Part shown: one piece after another, positions 11,076 through 21,457 of the stretch | Layout: every line of letters starts with the position of its first letter | How positions within the stretch are numbered: the stretch's first letter is position 1 | Translations under genes and position numbers: made by a program | NCBI GenBank assembly: GCA_017445875.1 | Contig: JAFSRZ010000039.1 | Coordinates: 1 to 64,000, forward strand | Origin: Oscillospiraceae bacterium | Lineage (GTDB): Bacteria > Bacillota > Clostridia > Oscillospirales > Oscillospiraceae | DNA: 64,000 bases | Reading direction: 5' to 3' | The notes under the pieces: generated by a model | Told to the model about the DNA's origin: nothing | Seen by the model: only the letters and a program-made list of their open reading frames with translations | Database searches by the model: none

Positions 11076-13501
11076 ACTTTCCGGCGCGTTTTCGTGACGC
11101 CGCCGACGCCCGGCAGTGATTCCGTATCCGTCAACGTCTCGCGCAGGGGTGCCGACGACGGACACAGTGCCGCCGCAAATACTTCGTCGACGGTCTCCAC
11201 GGGGATGAACTGTAACGCCGCTCTCACAGTCTGGTCGATGTCCTCCAAATCCCGTACGTTGTCCTTGGGAATCAGCACCGTATGAATACCGCAGCGTTTC
11301 GCCGCCATTGTCTTTTCCTTGAGGCCGCCGATTGGCAGGACGCGTCCGCGAAGCGTGACCTCTCCTGTCATGGCGATTCCGGCGCGGATACGCTGTCCGG
11401 TCAGCGCCGACAGCATAGCCGTGGTCACGGCGATTCCGGCGGAGGGGCCGTCTTTCGGAACCGCGCCTTCCGGGAAATGTACGTGGATGTCCTTGTTTTT
11501 GTAGAACTCGGCGTCAATGCCCAGCATGGCGGCGCGGCTTCGCAGACAGCTCAGCGCCGCCGACGCGGATTCCTTCATCACGTCGCCCAGATTGCCGGTC
11601 AATTCGAGTTTCCCGGCACCCTCCATGACGTTGACTTCCACTTCCAGAATTTCGCCGCCGGTTTCTGTCCACGCAAGGCCGTTCACGACGCCGATTTCCT
11701 CGCGTTCGGTGTGCAGAACGGGCGGGTAGGGCTGACAGTCCAGCAGTTTCGGGAGGTCGCTTTCCGCGACGACAAGCCGCTTTACATCGCCTTGCAACAG
11801 ACACATATCGGCCTTGCGGCAGAGTGCCGCCAGACGCCGCTCCAATTGCCGGACACCGGATTCCCGTGTATAGTCGCGTATCACGGCGCGGATTACGTCG
11901 TCACTGACGCGCAACATACTCTTTTTCAAACCGTGTTCGGCAAGCTGTTTCGGGAGCAGGTGCAGACGCACAATTTGTAACTTCTCCTCGTCGGTGTAGC
12001 TTGATAACTGGATGACTTCCATTCTGTCCAGCAGGGGGCGCGGAATGGTTTCCGTAGTGTTCGCCGTGGTGATGAACATTACATGACTGAGGTCGACGGG
12101 AATTTCAAGGAAGTGGTCGCGGAAGGCGTGATTCTGTTCACTGTCCAGCGCTTCCAGCAGTGCCGACGCGGGGTCGCCGTGGTAATCGTTGCCCACTTTG
12201 TCGATTTCGTCCAAGAGCAACAGGGGATTCATAGAGCCGCCACGCGTGATAGCCTCGATAATGCGACCGGGCATGGCACCTATATAGGTTTTGCGGTGTC
12301 CGCGGATGTCGGCCTCGTCGCGGACGCCGCCCAGCGACAGCCGCGCCAGTTTCCGGTTGAGGGCTTTCGCCACGGAAATGGCAATCGACGTTTTCCCGAC
12401 GCCGGGAGGACCCACCAGACACAGGATTTGTCCCTTGCTTTCGGGGTTCATCTGCCGCACGGCGATAGTCTCTAAAATACGTTCCTTGACCTTTTCAAGC
12501 CCGAAATGGTCACGTTCCAGCACCTTCCGGGCGATATCCACGCTGACGCGCTCTTTTGTCTCGATATTCCAAGGCACGTCGAGACAGGTTTCCAGATAGT
12601 TGTGAATGACGGACGCTTCCGCGCTCCCGTAGGACTGCCGGGACAGCTTTTGTAACTCTTTCATGAGGTGTGTTTCCGATTCCTCGTCCAGTCCCAGTGA
12701 AAGAGTTTTCTCCCGGTAGGCCTCGATTTCCTCCTCCTCGTCGCCGCTCTCGCCGAGTTCGTGTTGCAGGACATGGATTTGTGTCCGAAGTATCTGTTCC
12801 CGGTGGTTCTGCGCCAGACTTTCCCGTACTTTCTGTTCCATTTCCCGCTCAAAGCCTAACACGTTGCACTCCCGCGCTAAAATCAAGTTCAGACGCCGCA
12901 GGCGCGGGAACGGCGACATTTCCTCTAACACACTTTGCTTGTCGGAATGCCGCATGGGGAGATTTTGCGCGATGAAGTCCGCTAAATAACCGGGGTCTTT
13001 ACAGTCCATGATGGTGTTGGCGATTTCCTCCGGGATGTTCCCGGACAGCTCCGCGTACTGCGCGAACAGGCTCATAGTCTGCCGAAGCAAGGCCTCCGTG
13101 CGCGGACTTTGCCGGAATGTCTCCGACACGGGCGGCTCCGGGAGTTCCTCGACGTTGGCCTGTAGAAACGGCTCCGACTGCCACAGACGCCGCAGACGCG
13201 CCCGGCACTGTCCCTCAATCATGACCCGAACCGCCGTCGGGGACAGGCGTAAAACTTGGCTGACATGCGCCAGCGTGCCGATTTCGTAGAGTTCCTTTTC
13301 TCCGGGGACTTCCACCCCGATTTCCCTTTGTGTGACTAAAAATATGGTCTGGTCGGTCTCCATGGCGCGTTCGAGCGCCGCCACGGAGATTCGACGCTCC
13401 ATGTCAAATGTCAAGTTCATGTGCGGGAATACGGTCAATCCCCGCATGGCCAAAACCGGGACATTCCAAGTTGCCGATTCTACCGCTTCCATAAGGCTCA
13501 C
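11045..13501 (-). CDS. lon: ATP-dependent protease Lon (endopeptidase La)
   Basis: Lon is a cytoplasmic ATP-dependent serine protease that degrades damaged and regulatory proteins. The 818-aa protein has the N-terminal LON substrate domain (VPVLAMRGLTVFPHM), an AAA+ module with Walker A GPPGVGKTS and Walker B LLLLDEIDK, and the C-terminal protease domain. The catalytic Ser is about 687 (PKDGPSAGIA), with the partner Lys about 43 residues later (GGLKEKTMAAKR). The length is normal. It follows clpX by about 100 bp. The stop codon region has been tandemly duplicated downstream. Confidence 0.97.
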   Translation of the reverse strand: MSLMEAVESATWNVPVLAMRGLTVFPHMNLTFDMERRISVAALERAMETDQTIFLVTQREIGVEVPGEKELYEIGTLAHVSQVLRLSPTAVRVMIEGQCRARLRRLWQSEPFLQANVEELPEPPVSETFRQSPRTEALLRQTMSLFAQYAELSGNIPEEIANTIMDCKDPGYLADFIAQNLPMRHSDKQSVLEEMSPFPRLRRLNLILARECNVLGFEREMEQKVRESLAQNHREQILRTQIHVLQHELGESGDEEEEIEAYREKTLSLGLDEESETHLMKELQKLSRQSYGSAEASVIHNYLETCLDVPWNIETKERVSVDIARKVLERDHFGLEKVKERILETIAVRQMNPESKGQILCLVGPPGVGKTSIAISVAKALNRKLARLSLGGVRDEADIRGHRKTYIGAMPGRIIEAITRGGSMNPLLLLDEIDKVGNDYHGDPASALLEALDSEQNHAFRDHFLEIPVDLSHVMFITTANTTETIPRPLLDRMEVIQLSSYTDEEKLQIVRLHLLPKQLAEHGLKKSMLRVSDDVIRAVIRDYTRESGVRQLERRLAALCRKADMCLLQGDVKRLVVAESDLPKLLDCQPYPPVLHTEREEIGVVNGLAWTETGGEILEVEVNVMEGAGKLELTGNLGDVMKESASAALSCLRSRAAMLGIDAEFYKNKDIHVHFPEGAVPKDGPSAGIAVTTAMLSALTGQRIRAGIAMTGEVTLRGRVLPIGGLKEKTMAAKRCGIHTVLIPKDNVRDLEDIDQTVRAALQFIPVETVDEVFAAALCPSSAPLRETLTDTESLPGVGGVTKTRRKVRRPKDAPSE

Positions 13502-13609
13502 TCAATCCTTTCCGTCGCTTCCGCTGTGGGTAAGCGCGCTGTCATGATATGATATGCCATACTGAAAACCGCTGAATGTCCGCTTGCCCGGTTCCGGCGG
13601 GCGTCCGGC

Positions 13610-14923
13610 TCAGGAAGCCGGGCGCGACGCCGCCTCGTTGATGTCCATATTGTTTCCGGGACTGACTTTCAGCGTGTACCGGGGTTTATTGGGGTCGTAC
13701 GACAGCACGGGCGTTTCCGTACCCTCGACGGCCTCTTTGGTGATATGCACTTCCGAAATGGTGGGGTCGGACGGAATCTCATACATTAAGTTGTTGAGGA
13801 TGCTTTCCATGACCGCCCGGAGTCCGCGTGCGCCGATATTGCGCTCCACGGCGCGGTCGGCGACTGCTTCCAGCGCTTCCGGCTCGAAGGTCAGTTTCAC
13901 GTTGTCGTAGCTCAACAGTTTCTGATACTGCTTGACAAGCGCGTTTTTGGGTTCCTGTAGAATCCGGACAAGCTCATCACGTCCGAGCGCGTCCAGCGCG
14001 GTGATAACCGGGAGGCGTCCGATAAGTTCGGGAATCAGGCCGTATTTCAGAATATCGTGCGGCTGTACCTCGTGCATGATACGGCTTTCGGCCTGTTCGC
14101 GCTTGCCCTTGACATTCGCGCCGAAGCCGATACTCTTCTGGTCAAGGCGGCGCTCAATGATTTTGTCAAGCCCGTCGAACGCGCCGCCGCAAATGAACAG
14201 AATATTTTTCGTGTCCATTTGAATGAACTCCTGATGGGGGTGCTTGCGTCCGCCCTGCGGCGGGACATTCGCTACGGTACCCTCCACCAGCTTCAAAAGC
14301 GACTGCTGGACGCCCTCGCCGGACACGTCCCGCGTAATCGAAACATTCTCGCTCTTGCGGGCGATTTTGTCGATTTCGTCCACGTAGATGATACCGCGCT
14401 GGGCGCGTTCTACATCGAAGTCCGCCGCCTGTACAAGCCGCGTGAGAATGTTTTCCACGTCGTCGCCGACGTAACCGGCTTCTGTCAAAGTTGTGGCGTC
14501 CGCGATTGCGAAGGGGACTTCCAGAAGTTTCGCCAGCGTCTGGGCGAACAGCGTTTTCCCGGAACCCGTGGGGCCGAGCAGAAGAATGTTGCTCTTTTGC
14601 AGTTCGACATCGTCCCCGCCGCCGAAAAAGATACGCTTATAGTGGTTGTAGACCGCGACGGAAAGCGTGACTTTCGCTTCCTCCTGACCAATAATATACT
14701 GGTCGAGATAGGCCTTGATTTCCTTGGGGACGGGGAGTTTTTCGGGCATGTCGTTCAGGGACGGCGGGTCGGGTTCGCGGTAATTGTCGTCCAAAAGCCC
14801 CATACAGAGGTGTACGCACTCATTGCAAATCCGCACGCCCGGCCCCTGTATCATACGGTGTACCTGATGTTCACTCTTGCCGCAGAACGAACAGCGGTTT
14901 AGTTTTCTGCCATTGTCACTCAT
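13610..14923 (-). CDS. clpX: Clp protease ATPase subunit ClpX
   Basis: ClpX is the AAA+ unfoldase that feeds substrates to ClpP. The 437-aa protein has the N-terminal C4 zinc-binding domain (C11, C14, C33, C36), Walker [10 protein letters not shown] and Walker [10 protein letters not shown]. The [10 protein letters not shown] block and the ClpP-contact IGF-type loop (here SIGFGANV) are also present. It lies between clpP and lon with a normal length and start. Confidence 0.97.
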   Translation of the reverse strand: MSDNGRKLNRCSFCGKSEHQVHRMIQGPGVRICNECVHLCMGLLDDNYREPDPPSLNDMPEKLPVPKEIKAYLDQYIIGQEEAKVTLSVAVYNHYKRIFFGGGDDVELQKSNILLLGPTGSGKTLFAQTLAKLLEVPFAIADATTLTEAGYVGDDVENILTRLVQAADFDVERAQRGIIYVDEIDKIARKSENVSITRDVSGEGVQQSLLKLVEGTVANVPPQGGRKHPHQEFIQMDTKNILFICGGAFDGLDKIIERRLDQKSIGFGANVKGKREQAESRIMHEVQPHDILKYGLIPELIGRLPVITALDALGRDELVRILQEPKNALVKQYQKLLSYDNVKLTFEPEALEAVADRAVERNIGARGLRAVMESILNNLMYEIPSDPTISEVHITKEAVEGTETPVLSYDPNKPRYTLKVSPGNNMDINEAASRPAS

Positions 14924-14998
14924 ATATTAGAACCTCAATAACCTGTTTGTTAATCAGGGAACCGCGGAAACGGCTCCGCGATTCCCCATGTTGTGCGC

Positions 14999-15622
14999 TC
15001 AGTCCTGCTTGGGTTCTTCCTGCCCGGACGGTTCCGACTTCTTCTTGTTGGCAATAATCTTGTCAATCAGGCCGAAGCTCATGGCCTCCTCCGCGCTCAT
15101 GAAATTGTCCCGTTCACAGGCTTCTGTGACTTCCTCCAGAGATTTGCCGGTGTTCTCGGCTAAAATCTGGTTCATACGCTTCTTGATAGTCTCCAGCCGC
15201 TTCAGGTGAATTGCCATATCGGTAATCTGTCCCTGCGTGCCTGCCGACGGCTGATGAATCATAATTTCGGCGTTGGGAAGCGCGATACGCTTGCCCTTGG
15301 TGCCGGCGGAGAGCAGAAACGCTCCCATACTCGCCGCAAGCCCGACACAAATCGTGGACACGTCGCACTTGACATACTGCATGGTGTCGTAAATCGCCAT
15401 GCCGTCGGTGACAGAGCCGCCCGGACTGTTGATATAAAGCTGGATGTCCTTGTCGGGGTCCTGCGCTTCCAGATACAGCAACTGCGCCACGACTAAACTT
15501 GCCGTGGTGGCGTTGACCTCCTCGCCGAGAAAAATAATCCGGTCGTTCAACAGGCGGGAGAAAATGTCATAGGAACGTTCCCCGCGGTTGGTCTGCTCTA
15601 CTACATAGGGTACTAAACTCAA
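14999..15622 (-). CDS. clpP: ATP-dependent Clp protease proteolytic subunit
   Basis: ClpP is the tetradecameric serine peptidase partner of ClpX. In this 207-aa version the catalytic triad is S98 (GLAASMGAF), H123 ([11 protein letters not shown]) and D172 ([11 protein letters not shown]). I chose TTG 15622, six bases after GGAGGT, which gives the canonical [11 protein letters not shown] opening; reading from 15637 would start on the ribosome site itself. It follows tig by about 70 bp. Confidence 0.96.
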   Translation of the reverse strand: MSLVPYVVEQTNRGERSYDIFSRLLNDRIIFLGEEVNATTASLVVAQLLYLEAQDPDKDIQLYINSPGGSVTDGMAIYDTMQYVKCDVSTICVGLAASMGAFLLSAGTKGKRIALPNAEIMIHQPSAGTQGQITDMAIHLKRLETIKKRMNQILAENTGKSLEEVTEACERDNFMSAEEAMSFGLIDKIIANKKKSEPSGQEEPKQD

Positions 15623-15691
15623 AGCTGTTACCTCCAATTATAAATCCGCGAAACGGAAAGGGTATGTCGAACGCCGGAATATCCGAAACTA

Positions 15692-17017
15692 TCAGGCTTC
15701 CGGGGCGGGTTCGGCGGACGCCGATTCCGGTTTCAGTTCCGGCTCGAAGGCCGTCGCGCTGTCCGTGACAATGGCGATTGCCTTTTGTGTCAGAACTTGG
15801 TTGTTCATCTGTTCGGCGTTGAAATACTTCTTGACGGATTTCTTATCCATGCCGGACTGCTCCGCCAGTTTCTGATACTCGGCCTCGCGGTCGTCGTCGG
15901 TGACTTCCAAGTGTTCCTGTTCGATAATTGCCGTGACCGCCAAGTCCATACGCACCTGACGTACGGCGGGTTCCTGCGCGTCCTCTAACAGTTTCTCCTC
16001 ACTGCCGCCCGTCATTTTCAGGTACTGCTCATAGGTAAATCCCTGCTGGTAGACCTGCCGTTTGAGATTGTCAACGAACTGTTGTGCCTGCCGCTCAATC
16101 AGTACGTCGGGAATGTCGACTGTAATGCCGTCGGCAACCTGATTCATCAACTCATCCTCGAACTCGCGTTGCGCGGCGGCCTCGCGTTCCGCGGTAATCT
16201 GGCGGCGGAGGTCGGCGCGGAGTTCGTCCATGGTGTCGAACTCCGACACGTCCTTTGCAAACTCGTCGTCGATTTCGGGAACGTCCTTTTCCTTGACCTC
16301 GTGTACCTTGACTTTGAACACGACATCCTTTCCGGCAAGTTCGGGGGCGTAGTTCTCCGGGAAGGTGATGTTCAGTTCCTTTTCGTCACCGGCTTTCGTG
16401 CCGACTAACTGTTCCTCGAAGCCGGGTACGAAGTTCTCCGAGCCGAGTTCCAGACTGTGATTTTCGCCCTTGCCGCCCTCGAAGGGTTCGCCGTTCAGGA
16501 AGCCCTCGAAGTCAATTACAACCGTGTCGCCGTTCTGCGCTTCCCGCTCCACGCTGACAAGGCGCGTGTTGCGGTCGGACAAACGCTTTACGCGCTGGTT
16601 CACATCGTCGTCCGTGACCTTGACGGGCATTTTCGGCGCGGAGAGGCCTTTGTACTGTCCGAGTGTGACTTCCGGGTAGACGGGAACTTTCGCCTTGAAC
16701 GTGAAGCCCGCCGAAGACGGAATACCGTCGAGTTCCACGGAGGGCATATCCAGTACCTTGAGTTCCTTTTCCTTGACGGCGGCCTCGTAGGCGTCGGGGA
16801 AGGCCTCGTTGATGGCCTCGTCGTAAAAGACTTCCCGACCGTACACGGCCTCTATCATTTTACGGCTGGCTTTCCCTGGGCGGAACCCCGCCACACGGTA
16901 TTTCCGGCGGTTTTTTTTGTACGCCTTCTCTATTGCGGCGTCAAACTCGTCGGGGCCTACCTCAATCGTCAGCAACACCTGACTTTTTTCCTGTTTCTCA
17001 CAGCTTTTAACATTCAT
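15692..17017 (-). CDS. tig: Trigger factor
   Basis: Trigger factor is the ribosome-bound peptidyl-prolyl isomerase and chaperone at the nascent-chain exit. The 441-aa protein has an N-terminal ribosome-binding domain (YRVAGFRPGKASRKMIE, equivalent to the GFRxGxxP signature), the FKBP-type PPIase domain (GDTVVIDFEGFLNGEPFEGG) and a long helical C-terminal domain. The ATG follows AAGGAGGAG. It heads the proteostasis block. Confidence 0.97.
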   Translation of the reverse strand: MNVKSCEKQEKSQVLLTIEVGPDEFDAAIEKAYKKNRRKYRVAGFRPGKASRKMIEAVYGREVFYDEAINEAFPDAYEAAVKEKELKVLDMPSVELDGIPSSAGFTFKAKVPVYPEVTLGQYKGLSAPKMPVKVTDDDVNQRVKRLSDRNTRLVSVEREAQNGDTVVIDFEGFLNGEPFEGGKGENHSLELGSENFVPGFEEQLVGTKAGDEKELNITFPENYAPELAGKDVVFKVKVHEVKEKDVPEIDDEFAKDVSEFDTMDELRADLRRQITAEREAAAQREFEDELMNQVADGITVDIPDVLIERQAQQFVDNLKRQVYQQGFTYEQYLKMTGGSEEKLLEDAQEPAVRQVRMDLAVTAIIEQEHLEVTDDDREAEYQKLAEQSGMDKKSVKKYFNAEQMNNQVLTQKAIAIVTDSATAFEPELKPESASAEPAPEA

Positions 17018-17148
17018 GTGTGTGTCTCCTCCTTGGATATGTGAATATGTCGCCGGGTCCGGGGGCTATTCTACCAGACCCGGAAACAAATTACCAGTCT
17101 TTTTTGCGTAAAACACAGATTTTTTCTACTGACGCGGTGGGACATACG

Positions 17149-17326
17149 CCCCCCCTCTGTCGCCTCGCGGCGACATATGCCGGGTTGGGGTGCTTGCCCC
17201 CCTCTGTCGCCTTGCGGCGACATCTCCCCCCAAAGGGGGGCGACAAGAGCGCCACTCCGCAAAAACGGAATAGTGTCCGCTTGTCCTCCCTCTCCGGGGG
17301 GTTGCGCGTAGCGCCGGGTGGGGGCG
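17149..17326. repeat. Palindromic repeat array, copy C (alpha-alpha-beta)
   Basis: Two alpha modules (about 17149-17172 and 17208-17246, CTGTCGCC..GCGGCGACA) are followed after roughly 40 bp by a diverged beta module (about 17285-17326, ending GTAGCGCCGGGTGGGGG). The array fills the gap between tig and the metallophosphoesterase gene and ends at the latter's stop codon. A tig promoter must lie inside or next to it; I could not place one with confidence. Confidence 0.85.
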
Positions 17327-18013
17327 TCAGTCGCGGAGTTTGACGGGCGTGAAGCCCAGATAATCCGCCGAAATCAGGGAAAATTCGGTGCCGCCGCGCT
17401 CGCCCTCAATCCGACGCCGGATGGCGTACCCGTGCAGATGTCCGTAACAGCACTTGCGCACGCGGTAGCGTTCCAGCAGTTGGAGAATATCCGGGCATTC
17501 GTAGCCGGTGTACAGGGGCGGATAGTGCAGGAAACACAGAATCGGACATTCTCCGGCGGCTTTCAGGGACGCTTCCAAGCGGATAGTCTCGCGGCGCAAC
17601 ATTTTTTCGTTGTGTGGCTTTTGCTCCTCCTCGAAGAACCAACCCCGCGTCCCGCACAGCGCGATTTCCCCGTAGAAGGCACAGTTATTATGGATAAAGT
17701 CCAGTGTCGTGAAGCCTTTTTCGTCGAAGAAGCGGCGCATTTTCGAGACAGTCCCCCACCAGTAGTCGTGATTGCCCTTGACAAGCAGTTTCCGTCCGGG
17801 GAAGGCGTCCAGAAAGCGGAAATCGGCCTCCGCCTGTTCGAGCGTCATGCCCCACGAGGTGTCCCCGTCGAGAATCAGCGTATCCTCCGGGCGGAGACAC
17901 GTCAGGCTCTCCGAAATCCGCTCCACGTACTGTTCCCACGCCGGGCCGAAGACTTCCATGGATTTGTTGACGCCAAGGGAAAGGTGCAGGTCTCCGATAG
18001 CGTACAAGGCCAT
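17327..18013 (-). CDS. Metallophosphoesterase
   Basis: This calcineurin-like phosphoesterase of 228 aa shows the metal motifs in order: GDLHLS (DxH), LDGDTSWG (GDxx), VKGNHDYWWG (GNHD), FLHYPP and YGHLHGYA (GHxH). The substrate is unknown. I chose ATG 18013 after GGGGGGAA, giving MALYAIGDLH. It follows thrC by 26 bp and is probably co-transcribed with it. Confidence 0.88.
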   Translation of the reverse strand: MALYAIGDLHLSLGVNKSMEVFGPAWEQYVERISESLTCLRPEDTLILDGDTSWGMTLEQAEADFRFLDAFPGRKLLVKGNHDYWWGTVSKMRRFFDEKGFTTLDFIHNNCAFYGEIALCGTRGWFFEEEQKPHNEKMLRRETIRLEASLKAAGECPILCFLHYPPLYTGYECPDILQLLERYRVRKCCYGHLHGYAIRRRIEGERGGTEFSLISADYLGFTPVKLRD

Positions 18014-18039
18014 AACATTCCCCCCTAACGTCAAAAGAC

Positions 18040-19527
18040 TTATTTTAAGAAATTGAGTACCACGGCGTCCATATCGGCCTTTTCGGCGGAGAGGTCGAAA
18101 CGGCGTTGTTTCCGCTTCAAGGCGGCAAGACGCGTCGGAACCGGTGTGCCGGTGGCCTCGTGCAACTGGTCTAACAACGCTGTCCCGGTGCCTTTGGGCG
18201 GCTGTCCAATGGCGTCGAGTACGTGGTCACAGAACTTGTACGGCGACGCCGTGGACGCGAATACCGACACGGTACGGTCTCCGGTGGCGGCGCGGTACTG
18301 TTCCAGCACGTCCGCCGCTACGGCGGTATGGGTGTCGATGAGATAGCCGTAGTCGCGCCAGTAGCGGCCTATGGTGTCGGACGTGCCGCGCTCGTCACAG
18401 AATCCGCCCCAGTATACCCCGTTCAGGGCGGTTTTGATACCCTCCGAAACCTGATATTTTCCGTCCCGCGACAGCGCCGCCATATAGCCCCTTACTTCCG
18501 CGTCGTTCTCCCCGGAGAGGTCGTAGAGAAGCCGTTCCAGATTCGACGAAATCAGGATGTCCATGGACGGGCTCATGGTCGTGTAGAATTTGCGGTTCCG
18601 GTCATAGACGCCGGTTCGGAGAAAGTCCGTGAGAATGTTGTTCCGGTTGGACGCGCAAATCAGTTTACCGACGGGAAGCCCCATACGCATGGCATAGTAG
18701 GCGGCTAAGATGTCGCCGAAATTCCCGGTAGGCACACAGAAATTGACCTTGTCGCCCATGACAAGCACACCGTCGCGGAGCAAATCACAGTAGGCGGAAA
18801 TATAATAGACAATCTGCGGCAAAATGCGTCCCCAGTTGATGGAGTTCGCCGACGAGAGAAAGACGCCGCGTTTGTCGAGCGTGTCCCGGATGGCGGTGTC
18901 AGAGAAAATCCGCTTTACGCCCGCCTGCGCGTCGTCGAAGTTGCCGACAACCGCGCACACGCCGACATTGCCGCCCTCCTGCGTGACCATTTGCGCCTCT
19001 TGGATTTCCGACACGCCGTCTTTCGGATAAAAGACCATAATGGACGTACGCGGCACGTCGGCGAAGCCCTCCATAGCGGCCTTGCCGGTGTCGCCGGACG
19101 TGGCGACTAAGATACATGCCGTTTTCGTCTCTCCTGTCTTGACCAGTGCCGCCGACAGCAGACGCGGCAACATTTGTAACGCCATGTCCTTAAAGGCCGA
19201 CGTGGGGCCGTGCCAGAGTTCGAGACAGTACGTGGCGTCGTCGACTTTCCGCAGGGGCGCGGCGGCGGGGGTGTCGAAGCGGTCAGCGCCGTACGCGCTC
19301 CCGGCGAAAGACAACAGTTCCGCCTCCGGGTAGTCGTCGAGATACAGCGCCATGACTTTCGCGGCGCGTACCGGGTACGGTGCCGGAATCAGACTCTTTA
19401 TAAATGCCTCGTCTATGACGGGGATTGTCTCCGGGGTCAGTAATCCGCCGTCACGCGAAAGCCCCATTTTAATCGCCTCCGCCGCGCTCAAGCGGATTTG
19501 TTTGTCCCGCGTGCTTAGATATTTCAT
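18040..19527 (-). CDS. thrC: Threonine synthase
   Basis: ThrC converts O-phosphohomoserine to threonine with pyridoxal phosphate. The 495-aa protein is the long (class I, fungal/enterobacterial-like) form: N-terminal MKYLSTRDK, the PLP lysine K113 in GPTSAFKDMALQ, the phosphate loop ATSGDTGKAA and substrate-side SANSINWGRILPQ. The ATG follows an AGGAGG site. No other threonine gene is nearby. Confidence 0.95.
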   Translation of the reverse strand: MKYLSTRDKQIRLSAAEAIKMGLSRDGGLLTPETIPVIDEAFIKSLIPAPYPVRAAKVMALYLDDYPEAELLSFAGSAYGADRFDTPAAAPLRKVDDATYCLELWHGPTSAFKDMALQMLPRLLSAALVKTGETKTACILVATSGDTGKAAMEGFADVPRTSIMVFYPKDGVSEIQEAQMVTQEGGNVGVCAVVGNFDDAQAGVKRIFSDTAIRDTLDKRGVFLSSANSINWGRILPQIVYYISAYCDLLRDGVLVMGDKVNFCVPTGNFGDILAAYYAMRMGLPVGKLICASNRNNILTDFLRTGVYDRNRKFYTTMSPSMDILISSNLERLLYDLSGENDAEVRGYMAALSRDGKYQVSEGIKTALNGVYWGGFCDERGTSDTIGRYWRDYGYLIDTHTAVAADVLEQYRAATGDRTVSVFASTASPYKFCDHVLDAIGQPPKGTGTALLDQLHEATGTPVPTRLAALKRKQRRFDLSAEKADMDAVVLNFLK

Positions 19528-19542
19528 GTGTCAACCCTCCTG

Positions 19543-19935
19543 TTATTGGAACGCGTCCGGGAGATAGTCCAGCTTGAAGAATCCGTCAGGGTCGGCGCGG
19601 ATTTCCGCCACATCGAACCGTGTCAGCGCGTCGGGGTCGTGTTCGCTGAGCCAGCATGACGCCGTTTTCCGCAAGCGTTCCCGTTTGCGCGTGTCGACGG
19701 CCTCCCGCCCCGACGCGAAACTGTCCCGTTTGCGTAGCTTCACCTCCACGAAACACACCACGCCGGACACGTCACGCGCTATCAAGTCCAGTTCCCCGTA
19801 GCGGCAACGCCATTGCCGCGACAGAATCGTGAACCCGCGTTCCGTCAAATATTGCGCCGTGATATCCTCTCCGATATCGCCCCGCGCTTTGCACGTGTCG
19901 GAGACGCCGCCCGGTGTCTTGCGCGTGTCAGACAT
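19543..19935 (-). CDS. yraN: YraN family endonuclease-like protein (UPF0102)
   Basis: The 130-aa protein has the UPF0102 pattern: GEDITAQYLTERGF, CRYGELDLIARD and FVEVKLRKRDSFASGREAV, a PD-(D/E)xK-like nuclease fold with ExK. Function is not established. It overlaps the rnhB end by 8 bp, matching the common rbgA-rnhB-yraN order. Confidence 0.9.
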   Translation of the reverse strand: MSDTRKTPGGVSDTCKARGDIGEDITAQYLTERGFTILSRQWRCRYGELDLIARDVSGVVCFVEVKLRKRDSFASGREAVDTRKRERLRKTASCWLSEHDPDALTRFDVAEIRADPDGFFKLDYLPDAFQ

Positions 19936-20566
19936 TGCGCCGCGCCTCCCACTTTTTCAGGTAACTTTTCCGGTGTTCGGGACACGCCCCGTACTTGTCC
20001 AGCATTTCATAATGGAGTTTCGTACCGTAGCCCTTATGTTTTGCGAACCCGTACGCCGGATAAAGCCTGTCCAGTTCCGCGACAACGTACCTGTCACGGC
20101 TGACTTTCGCCAGTACCGACGCCGCCGCGATAGACGCGCTTTTCCCGTCGCCGCCGATAATCAGTCTGTGCGGCGTGCGGATTTCCGCCGACTGTCCGCG
20201 GTCTCGATTGCCGTCAATCAGCGCGAAATCGGGGCAAAGCGACAAGGCGTCAATCGCCATTTGCATTGCCCTCATGCGGGCGCTCAGAATGTCGGTGGCG
20301 TCAATCTCTGCGGCCTCGACACGCGCCACACTCCACGCCAGCGCGGTACTTGTAATGATGTCGTACAGCGTCTCGCGGCGCTTCGCGGACAGCTTCTTGG
20401 AATCGTTCAGACTGGGGATGTCGGCACCGTCCGGGAGAACCACGGCGGCGGCGTACACCGGTCCCGCCAACGGTCCCGCGCCCGCCTCGTCACACCCGCA
20501 GACAGTCTCGTAACCCGCCGCCCGCGCTTCCTGTTCATACGCGAACCAGTTGATTTTCTCCATCAT
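19928..20566 (-). CDS. rnhB: Ribonuclease HII
   Basis: RNase HII removes ribonucleotides and RNA primers from DNA. The 212-aa protein shows the catalytic GCDEAGAGPLAGPV motif (D-E), LNDSKKLS, and ALIDGNRDRG and SVLAKVSRDR further on, so the acidic active site is complete. It starts directly at the rbgA stop and overlaps yraN downstream. Confidence 0.95.
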   Translation of the reverse strand: MMEKINWFAYEQEARAAGYETVCGCDEAGAGPLAGPVYAAAVVLPDGADIPSLNDSKKLSAKRRETLYDIITSTALAWSVARVEAAEIDATDILSARMRAMQMAIDALSLCPDFALIDGNRDRGQSAEIRTPHRLIIGGDGKSASIAAASVLAKVSRDRYVVAELDRLYPAYGFAKHKGYGTKLHYEMLDKYGACPEHRKSYLKKWEARRNV

Positions 20567-21457
20567 TCACGCCTCATTCCGGGGATTATTCGGCGCTTCC
20601 AGCGTCAGACGGCCTAACTTTCCGGCGCGGTACTCGTCCAGCAAAATCCGCGCCATACGTTCGGTGTCGATTTCGCCGCCCGACACCAGAAAGCCGCGCT
20701 TGCGTCCGGCGACTTCCAGCAACCGGAAGCCGTACCCGATATCGGTTTCCGCGCTGTCGCGGGACGGAATCTCCGCGAGTTTGTACGCCTCCCGTAAGCG
20801 TTCCGGCGCGAGTGCCGCCATATACGCCATGAAATGACACCCTAATGTTTCGGTGTCGAGTATCTCATCTTTGACCGCGCCCGTGAACGCCAAGTGTAAG
20901 CCTACCGTCTCGTCCCCGAATTTCGGCCACAAAATGCCGGGCGTGTCGAGCAGTTCCAATTGTCTGTCAACCGGCACCCACTGTCCGGCACGGGTCACGC
21001 CGGGACGGTCTTCCGCTTTCGCCACGTTCCGCCCCGCGATACGGTTGATAAATGTCGATTTGCCCACGTTCGGGATACCCAGTATCATGACACGGACAAC
21101 GCGTCCGGCCTGTCCCTTGTCGGCGTACGCTTTGAGTTTGCCGGAGAGCAGTCCGCGCACCGCCGACACAAATTTCCCCGCGCCGCGTCCACTTTTCGCG
21201 TCCGTGGACAGTACCGCGTAACCGTCGGCGCGGAATACCTCGCCCCATTGCGCGGTCACGTCCGGGTCGGCTTGGTCGGCACGGTTCAGGACTATCAAAC
21301 GCGGTTTCCCCGCCGTCAGTTCCGCCACGTCCGGGTTGCGGCTCGAAACCGGGATTCTGGCGTCTAAAATCTCACACACGGCGTCGACCTGTCGCAGACG
21401 TTCCGCGATAAGACGCCGCGTTTTCGCCATATGCCCCGGATACCACTGCACGTTCAT
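20567..21457 (-). CDS. rbgA: Ribosome biogenesis GTPase RbgA (YlqF)
   Basis: RbgA is a circularly permuted GTPase required for 50S maturation. In this 296-aa copy the motif order G4-G5-G1-G3 is visible: VLNRADQAD before GIPNVGKST and DTPGILWPKF. The N terminus NVQWYPGHMAKTRRL is diagnostic. It overlaps lepB as ATGA and abuts rnhB. Confidence 0.95.
   Translation of the reverse strand: MNVQWYPGHMAKTRRLIAERLRQVDAVCEILDARIPVSSRNPDVAELTAGKPRLIVLNRADQADPDVTAQWGEVFRADGYAVLSTDAKSGRGAGKFVSAVRGLLSGKLKAYADKGQAGRVVRVMILGIPNVGKSTFINRIAGRNVAKAEDRPGVTRAGQWVPVDRQLELLDTPGILWPKFGDETVGLHLAFTGAVKDEILDTETLGCHFMAYMAALAPERLREAYKLAEIPSRDSAETDIGYGFRLLEVAGRKRGFLVSGGEIDTERMARILLDEYRAGKLGRLTLEAPNNPRNEA

Noticed and set aside
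14057..14902. 281-codon open frame antisense to clpX
   Set aside because: It mirrors clpX codon structure, has no recognisable domain and lacks a convincing ribosome site.
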